Of a stretch of DNA of 12,737 nt, positions 9,801 through 12,737 are shown in pieces (positions within the stretch are counted from its first letter, which is position 1; the number at the start of each line of letters is the position of its first letter). Below the pieces are notes generated by a model. It was not told where the DNA came from, did not search any database, and worked only from the letters and a program-made list of their open reading frames with translations. Made by a program: the position numbers and the translations under genes. This stretch comes from Phoronis ovalis. Taxonomy: Eukaryota > Phoronida > Phoronidae. The stretch spans positions 1 through 12,737 of the forward strand of contig JAOXYB010042760.1 in assembly GCA_028565635.1 (NCBI GenBank), written 5' to 3'.

Positions 9801-10430
9801 CAAAGACACTGCAGGTAAAAGACAACCTATTCAAAAACAAATTCTTGAAAAGAAGTGCAGGCGTTGAATTTCCATTTAACACAGAAAGCGAGTTATTTTG
9901 TATTGAATATATACAATGCAATACAAGTCCATAGCTTGTGGAAGTCATTTTAACTCAACTTAACAGATGAGATTATCCTATATTACGAATTCTGTATAAT
10001 TATGTTGCTAAAATACACTGCTCACCTCCCCTCCATGACCATCAAATACTCCATATATTGAAGTGTCAGTATGCTCCAGATCATTGACTACATTAAATCT
10101 ATCTTCCATTCTGTTTCTCTTGCCTTGAATTGCATAAACACCGACATTCCCTTTTCTTAATTCCCATGACGCTTTATTTTTATCATTTAATATATCACCA
10201 TTTACTTGTGAATAAGCATTTTGAGCGTTCATGTTATCACGAAGAATGTTACCAGTCAGCGCTGTGTGCTGTTCCATCGATCTGGTAACTTTCCATTTCA
10301 AATACGTCCACCAGAAATTTCCATGAATTAGCAACTGATATATCACAATTGTGCTACAAGCAATGACCAAACTTTCTAATGTGAAGATATACCGTCTGAA
10401 AAACCGCATGATTACTTGAACTGAAGGCAT
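3502..10430 (-). CDS. PPM1L: PPM1L-like membrane-anchored PP2C phosphatase, whole gene (4 coding exons)
   Basis: Joining 10430-10026, 8023-7855, 4756-4626 and 3888-3502 on the minus strand gives an uninterrupted 363-residue protein; human PPM1L (PP2C epsilon) is 360. Domain order is an N-terminal membrane segment (about residues 14-36) followed by a PP2C catalytic domain from about residue 89 to 351. Visible motifs are RMEDRF (D110), FDGHGGE (D130-G131), VANVGDSRG (209-215), ASDGLWD (D302) and DNITV (D342), which together supply the binuclear Mg/Mn site. Known for the family: PPM1L sits in the ER membrane, dephosphorylates CERT (acting with VAP proteins on ceramide transport) and dampens TAK1/ASK1-JNK signalling. 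Applying those roles here is inference. The best collinear match is PPM1L, including the GGFISF, WRV.GILA.SR.LGD and FGAKSIV stretches. A different PPM subfamily is unlikely. Confidence 0.96.
3889..4625 (-). other. PPM1L intron 3 (737 bp, phase 0)
   Basis: This is the shortest intron of the gene. About 580 of its 737 bp are a GAT/AAT/GGCAAT-rich low-complexity block with a 246-bp internal duplication, described separately. ORFs rich in Asp and Asn on the plus strand, and in Tyr, His and Cys on the minus strand, are by-products of this composition and not genes. Confidence 0.93.
4021..4600 (+). repeat. GAT/AAT-rich low-complexity block with a 246-bp tandem duplication
   Basis: Two units begin AATACATTCTRCTGGTGAG at 4021 and 4267. 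Both then pass through ATATTAGAT, a run of AATGGCAATG, and TTGATGATGACAATGAT. The second unit decays into AATAAT, GATTCAAA and GGTGATAAG motifs by about 4600. Within each unit the DNA is built from GAT, AAT and GGCAAT words. The block lies wholly in PPM1L intron 3. Confidence 0.85.
4626..4756 (-). CDS. PPM1L: PPM1L exon 3: SGTTALVAL to DHKPYL core
   Basis: The acceptor TTTTCTTGTTTATAG precedes GT-ACG-ACT; the leading GT completes a Gly codon begun by the G that ends exon 2. The exon codes residues 192-235 and ends in phase 0 at CCTTACCTG|GTAAAT (donor GT at 4625-4624). It gives GTTALVALCSKKSITVANV, then GDSRGIMCDKDGNIIPLS and EDHKPYL. GTTALVAL and VANVGDSRG are central PP2C strands; GDSRG lies beside the active site, and the DHKP turn is near-invariant in the family. 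The exon is short and has no long ORF of its own, so it is easily missed by simple ORF calling. Only the protein alignment and the two matching phases reveal it. I see no frameshift or premature stop. Confidence 0.96.
4880..4945 (+). repeat. Exact 33-bp tandem duplication
   Basis: Two identical 33-bp units, 4880-4912 and 4913-4945, each beginning ATATGCATTTTCGGTTAAAG and ending AAGAAAAAG. No mismatch separates them, which suggests a recent event. It lies in PPM1L intron 2, about 125 bp past the exon 3 acceptor side. Confidence 0.95.
5793..6000 (+). repeat. 142-bp tandem repeat of an ATGGC-containing element
   Basis: Sequence from 5793 (TTGGTGGCCATCTTTAATCC) recurs from 5935 (TTAGTGGTCACCTTGAAACC) with the shared core CCAAAATGGC and ATGTCAAAAAC at the same 142-bp offset. 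Between them lies a phrase CCAATTTCAATGAAACTTGG. A 17-bp tandem repeat (5882-5898, 5899-5915; 16 of 17 identical) sits inside. AATGGC words of this sort are familiar from dispersed invertebrate repeats, but I cannot name the family. Confidence 0.75.
6275..6332 (+). repeat. 29-bp imperfect tandem repeat
   Basis: Two 29-bp units (6275-6303 and 6304-6332) begin GGAGTGCTCTC and end AAAAGYTGA, with 25 of 29 positions identical. The sequence is more GC-rich than the surrounding intron. Confidence 0.85.
7376..7537. mobile_element. MITE-like element with CAGTGTTCTCC ends
   Basis: CAGTGTTCTCC at 7376-7386 is matched by its exact complement GGAGAACACTG at 7527-7537, and weaker pairing continues inward through A-rich DNA. 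The 162-bp interval has no coding capacity that I trust. Ends starting CAGTG are usual for hAT elements. An 8-bp target duplication is not intact; only CAATA (left) and CAATG (right) agree. A second inverted pair (GGAGAACA 7365-7372 with TGTTCTCC 7379-7386) overlaps the left end. Confidence 0.55.
7855..8023 (-). CDS. PPM1L: PPM1L exon 2: helical part of the PP2C fold
   Basis: The acceptor reads TTTCCCCTCTCAG, a good polypyrimidine tract, and the exon opens FAADFVEKTL directly after GHGGE of exon 1, matching the TAAEYV-type stretch of PPM1L. It codes residues 136-191 plus the first base of codon 192, ending at CAG|GTAAGT (donor GT at 7854-7853), a consensus donor, in phase 1. The 169 bp encode the two long helices that pack on the beta-sandwich; this is the least conserved part of the catalytic domain, and DEILNVDKQLL is the stretch that aligns best with the EQQILSIDREML segment of the vertebrate protein. 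No catalytic residue is expected here. A more distal start (Met at 8104) would read through intron sequence and break the family alignment, so I rejected it. Confidence 0.95.
8024..10025 (-). other. PPM1L intron 1 (2002 bp, phase 0)
   Basis: AT-rich intron sequence with no gene that I can support. It has a perfect 12-bp palindrome TCTCGATCGAGA (8888-8899) and a 14-bp direct repeat AATTATAAACTCAT (9682-9695 and 9710-9723). The stretch 9712-9948 is open on both strands, but neither translation resembles a protein family that I know. Confidence 0.93.
10026..10430 (-). CDS. PPM1L: PPM1L exon 1: start codon, membrane anchor, first metal-binding motifs
   Basis: This exon codes residues 1-135 and ends in phase 0 at GAG|GTGAGC (donor GT at 10025-10024). 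The chosen ATG at 10430 is the first one after an in-frame TAA at 10457-10455; a second Met at residue 8 begins MRFFRRYIF, which lines up with the MRYF stretch of vertebrate PPM1L, so either may be used. Residues 9-13 are basic and aromatic (RFFRR), then comes a hydrophobic segment (about 14-36), which predicts a short N-tail and one membrane span. Residues 38-88 form a polar, poorly conserved linker. The PP2C domain starts near WELRKGNVGVYAIQGKR (89-105), followed by MED with D110 and FDGHGGE with D130, the first two metal ligands. The exon stops directly after the GHGGE motif. Confidence 0.95.
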
Positions 10431-10742
10431 AATGAATAGAAAAATTAGTAAAATTTATCCGTCACCCATCACCTGTCAAGCAAGCTCTTTTATGTAGGAG
10501 GTAAGAAACTAATTCATCTTTGATGGTCGTATAAAATAAAACTTGTAATTGAAAGTGTTAGTCCTCAAAAACATACATTAAATGATTTTTTAGCATAAAC
10601 ATAGTAAGTGTGGTTTCATTGTATATTTAAACTATCATTTTAAGTTTCAAATTAACTTGCACGGGAATTAGAAGATTGTAATCAAGATAAAAAAACTCGC
10701 TTTACAATTCGTATTTTTAGTCACCCGTTGTCATGAGTAAAT
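10431..10742. promoter_or_regulatory. Candidate bidirectional promoter between PPM1L and the plus-strand unit
   Basis: The 312 bp separate the PPM1L ATG (minus) from the micropeptide ATG (plus), so both transcripts should start within it or close by. A TATA-like TATAAAATA lies on the plus strand at 10530-10538, which would place a start near 10560. I see no equally clear TATA box for the minus direction. A donor-like AG|GTAAGA on the plus strand at 10501 is present but has no partner that I can defend. The divergent layout is seen directly; shared regulation is inference. Confidence 0.4.
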
Positions 10743-10841
10743 ATGAAGCCAGGATTTGATTTCTATTTACTCTGGAATTTATTAGTATTTGCAGGATTTA
10801 TTGGAATGATGATTTACTTTTATTATTATGTTTGGCAATAA
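10743..10841 (+). CDS. Candidate 32-residue single-pass membrane micropeptide in a leader exon
   Basis: ATG at 10743 opens 32 codons to TAA at 10839-10841. The peptide begins MKPGFDFYLLWN; residues 7-31 are almost all hydrophobic or aromatic with no charge after D6, and it ends IYFYYYVWQ. This predicts one transmembrane helix. It resembles SERCA regulators and Ost4 only in size and layout; I find no sequence match to a named family. The frame sits just before a strong donor, ACTG|GTAAGAT (GT at 10889-10890), so it probably lies in the first exon of the plus-strand unit. Context at the ATG has A at -3. An upstream ATG at 10733 opens an overlapping 8-codon ORF out of frame, which might reduce its translation. 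AT-rich DNA produces hydrophobic codons easily, so chance is a real alternative. Confidence 0.38.
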   Translation: MKPGFDFYLLWNLLVFAGFIGMMIYFYYYVWQ

Positions 10842-11856
10842 ATGATTTCATGTTTGCTGAGAAGCGATGGAAATTATTGGTGCAACTGGTAAGATTGGCT
10901 ATGGTTTGACGACCACTGGAATCAGATCATTTATCCCTTTTGGCTTTTCTTAATTTTTCAAGCAACTCTGGACTAACCTATCGGCAATCGCACTGGTGCT
11001 TTATTTAATGTTGCTAAGTTCCAAGTAATGCATAAAAAAGTTGTTGTAAACAGTGTTGTTAGGACTATATTGCTTAATTAATGGACTGATATCGTCTCTT
11101 GTATGAATAATTAAAATTCAGTATTACCATTGGCATTGGATTAAATGTCCTGATCTGACCGTTTCATTAAATCATTGATTGTGTAATTTATTATTAAACT
11201 GTGTGGGCATAGTGACATTATGCCAGACTAGAATAAATGAATACAAAAACACCTTTGGGAATATAAGAAAAATGTATTTCTATGCAGACTTATGCATATC
11301 AGGCATTTCAAGGTAATGACCGTGACAATGGCCTGTGTTTGCTGACATTGATCAAACAACATCTGTTAGCAAACTAATTGCTAAAAAAAGGTATTAATGT
11401 GTAAATCTATTTAAACTATTTAAGTAATCATAGAGAGAAGGCTTATGATAGGTTACCCTATAAATAGTAGTATACAATGTTCACCATAAAGTAACATGGT
11501 AGGTAGAACACAGCAGTGATGCTATTTTTGTGTTGTATGTGTCTGAGACTGATCTAACTAAGTTACATTAGTTTCAGAATGTGGGAAAAGAATTTGATGA
11601 TATTCCATATTTTTGATTTCATATTTCCTTATAATTTAAGAGATGCGTTAAATAGGTTAGGGAGATTTAAATTGTAGAAATATCCTTTATGAATTATGAA
11701 TATTTTCTTTGTTATGATTTAATTAAGGTACCAGTAAAAGTTTGAACAAGGATCAAATCACTTGCATTTGAATTATGGATTGAGTCTATAGGTATAAATT
11801 GTTGTTTTGATTTCTCAAGTTTACACACAAGTGTTTGCTTCACTTGCAGCTAGTAC
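10842..11856 (+). other. Rest of leader exon and 961-bp leader intron of plus-strand unit
   Basis: Positions 10842-10888 finish the candidate leader exon: an ATG directly abuts the micropeptide stop (TAAATG) and opens a 16-codon frame that also ends early after splicing. The intron runs 10889-11849. I see nothing else in it that I can support; it is AT-rich unique-looking sequence. Positions 11850-11856 are the short untranslated spacer before the second ORF. Confidence 0.42.
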
Positions 11857-11958
11857 ATGATGGAATCTAAAAGGGCTGTAAACGAGAGTGATACGGAAGC
11901 CTTGTTGAATTTGGCAAAATTTCTACAACACGAAACTACATTTGTTGAAAAACCCAAG
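11857..11958 (+). CDS. Unrecognised plus-strand gene, first exon of second ORF
   Basis: A good acceptor, TTTGCTTCACTTGCAG (AG at 11848-11849), is followed seven bases later by ATG-ATG. An in-frame TAG at 11851-11853 shows that the coding frame begins here, at 11857 or 11860. The exon encodes 34 residues (MMESKRAVNESDTEALLNLA then KFLQHETTFVEKPK) and stops at AAACCCAAG|GTAAGA, a consensus donor, in phase 0. The peptide is charged and helical-looking (EALLNLAKFLQ), with no signal peptide or membrane segment. I do not recognise the family. The likely upstream exon is the micropeptide leader ending at 10888, giving a 961-bp intron. Reading through the donor would add 31 unlikely hydrophobic codons to 12054, so splicing is preferred. 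Confidence 0.52.
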
Positions 11959-12311
11959 GTAAGAATCTTTAAAATATGTTATCCCCTCAGGATCATTAAA
12001 TTATGGATTTTGCAAAATTATCTACTGTTTAACTATTACAAGATTGGTATGTGATATGTGCACAGTGCATACATACCTCATCTTGTAATTTTACTATTAC
12101 TGTAATCTATGTAGCATGAACCTATTATTGAGGAAAATTTGTCAGAAGATAGCATATATTAAATATATAATGATTTTTAATAAATGAAATCATTTGGTTA
12201 CGTGATAGCTAATCATGCTGGACTTTCTTGAATTTTAATGCTATCTTTTTCTAAGTGTCACAGGGAAACAATTTTTTAAATATTATGTACATGCAATTTG
12301 TATTTTTATAG

Positions 12312-12396
12312 AGTGCCCCAAAACTTTATAATGGTACTGCTCTAGAAGCTACATCATGGCAGGTAGAAAAATGGCCTGAACCAAAAGTCAAGTTAG
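12312..12396 (+). CDS. Unrecognised plus-strand gene, second exon
   Basis: The acceptor TATTTTTATAG (AG at 12310-12311) continues the frame of the preceding exon in phase 0. It encodes SAPKLYNGTALEATSWQ then VEKWPEPKVKL (28 codons) plus one base, up to TTAG|GTAATG (donor GT at 12397-12398). The base composition is less AT-rich than the flanks, and the peptide has balanced protein-like composition (W, P, K, E). Shifting the acceptor by two bases to TAGAG gives an early stop, which supports the chosen site. The intron before it is 353 bp. No family is recognised. No stop codon occurs in the exon. Confidence 0.5.
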
Positions 12397-12563
12397 GTAA
12401 TGCCTCAAGATGCCTCATCAGCTTAATTTGTTCAAATGTGCACTGCTAGCACTAGCAATATTTATTTCGCAATGTTCCAACAAAGCAATCTTTTAAAATG
12501 GTCTAAATTCCTTACAGCCATTGAAATTTTATTACACATATATTACTTTGCTTGTATTTTCAG

Positions 12564-12583
12564 AAGGATTTAAAAAAAAGTAG
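12564..12583 (+). CDS. Candidate terminal exon of the unrecognised plus-strand gene
   Basis: The acceptor CTTGTATTTTCAG (AG at 12562-12563) joined in phase 1 to the previous exon gives a split Glu codon, then GFKKK and TAG at 12581-12583. The full product would be 68 residues with a basic C-terminus. The splice site is good, but only 20 coding bases are involved, so a chance match is possible, and the true next exon could lie beyond the window. A possible AATAAA follows at 12695-12700, inside the repeat at the right edge. Confidence 0.33.
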
Positions 12584-12620
12584 TATAATCTGTTGATTAG
12601 CTTTAATTCTGCCTATAGTG

Positions 12621-12737
12621 GTACCGTATTTTCTTTAATAATCGCCCCGATTTAATAATTGCCCCCTCTAATAATCGCCCCCTCTAGTGACTAAAATAAA
12701 TCAATAATCGCCCCCTCTCTAATAATCGCCCCGGGGT
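12621..12737 (+). repeat. AATAATCGCCCC repeat at the window edge, possible transposon end
   Basis: Five copies of AATAATYGCCCC lie at 12637, 12654, 12670, 12703 and 12721, several extended by CTCT. They follow the phrase TACCGTATTTTCT at 12622. Spacing is irregular (16 to 33 bp). From memory, phrases beginning ACCGTATTTT are found at the ends of dispersed DNA elements in many animal genomes. The element runs out of the window. Confidence 0.65.

Noticed and set aside
9712-9948. Opposed ORFs of 78 (minus) and 70 (plus) codons in PPM1L intron 1
   Set aside because: Both strands are open by composition. Neither looks like a known domain or a transposon protein.
11959-12054. Read-through extension of the MMESK ORF
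   Set aside because: It continues across a consensus donor into hydrophobic AT-rich codons; a good acceptor and coding-like exon follow at 12312.

Overview
The window looks like AT-rich nuclear DNA from an invertebrate animal. The reasons are a spliced gene with GT-AG introns of 0.7 to 3.1 kb, a protein close to an animal-specific phosphatase family, long low-GC introns, and dispersed or tandem repeats. I cannot name the phylum. There is no bacterial gene organisation, rRNA, convincing tRNA or CRISPR array.

The one securely identified gene fills positions 3502 to 10430 on the minus strand. It has four coding exons (10430-10026, 8023-7855, 4756-4626, 3888-3502). All junctions carry GT donors and AG acceptors, and the reading phases match (0, 1, 0). 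The conceptual protein is 363 residues long. It is a membrane-anchored PP2C-family Ser/Thr phosphatase of the PPM1L type, with an N-terminal membrane segment and every metal-binding aspartate that I know how to look for.

Upstream of it and divergent, on the plus strand, is a second transcription unit that I do not recognise. A leader exon ends at a strong donor at 10889 and holds a 32-codon ORF for a hydrophobic, single-pass micropeptide (10743-10841). After a 961-bp intron, an acceptor at 11848-11849 leads into a separate ORF starting at 11857, which runs across two more candidate introns to a stop at 12583 (68 residues). If this splicing is right, the transcript carries two different small proteins. 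The 312 bp between the phosphatase ATG and the micropeptide ATG would hold a shared bidirectional promoter.

On the left, positions 388-1775 may hold the 5' end of a third gene on the minus strand. The pieces are a TATA-containing palindrome (1740-1775), a more GC-rich candidate leader exon with a strong donor (1592 to about 1735), and a 62-bp candidate exon (388-449) that carries ATG-GCA-AAG directly before a donor. This model is tentative. The rest of 1-3368 shows no gene I can support.

The phosphatase introns carry the repeats: a 246-bp duplicated GAT/AAT-rich block (4021 to about 4600), an exact 33-bp tandem duplication (4880-4945), a 142-bp tandem repeat of an ATGGC-containing element (5793 to about 6000), a 29-bp repeat (6275-6332) and a 162-bp MITE-like element with CAGTGTTCTCC ends (7376-7537). 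The right edge runs into a repeat made of AATAATCGCCCC units (12621-12737).
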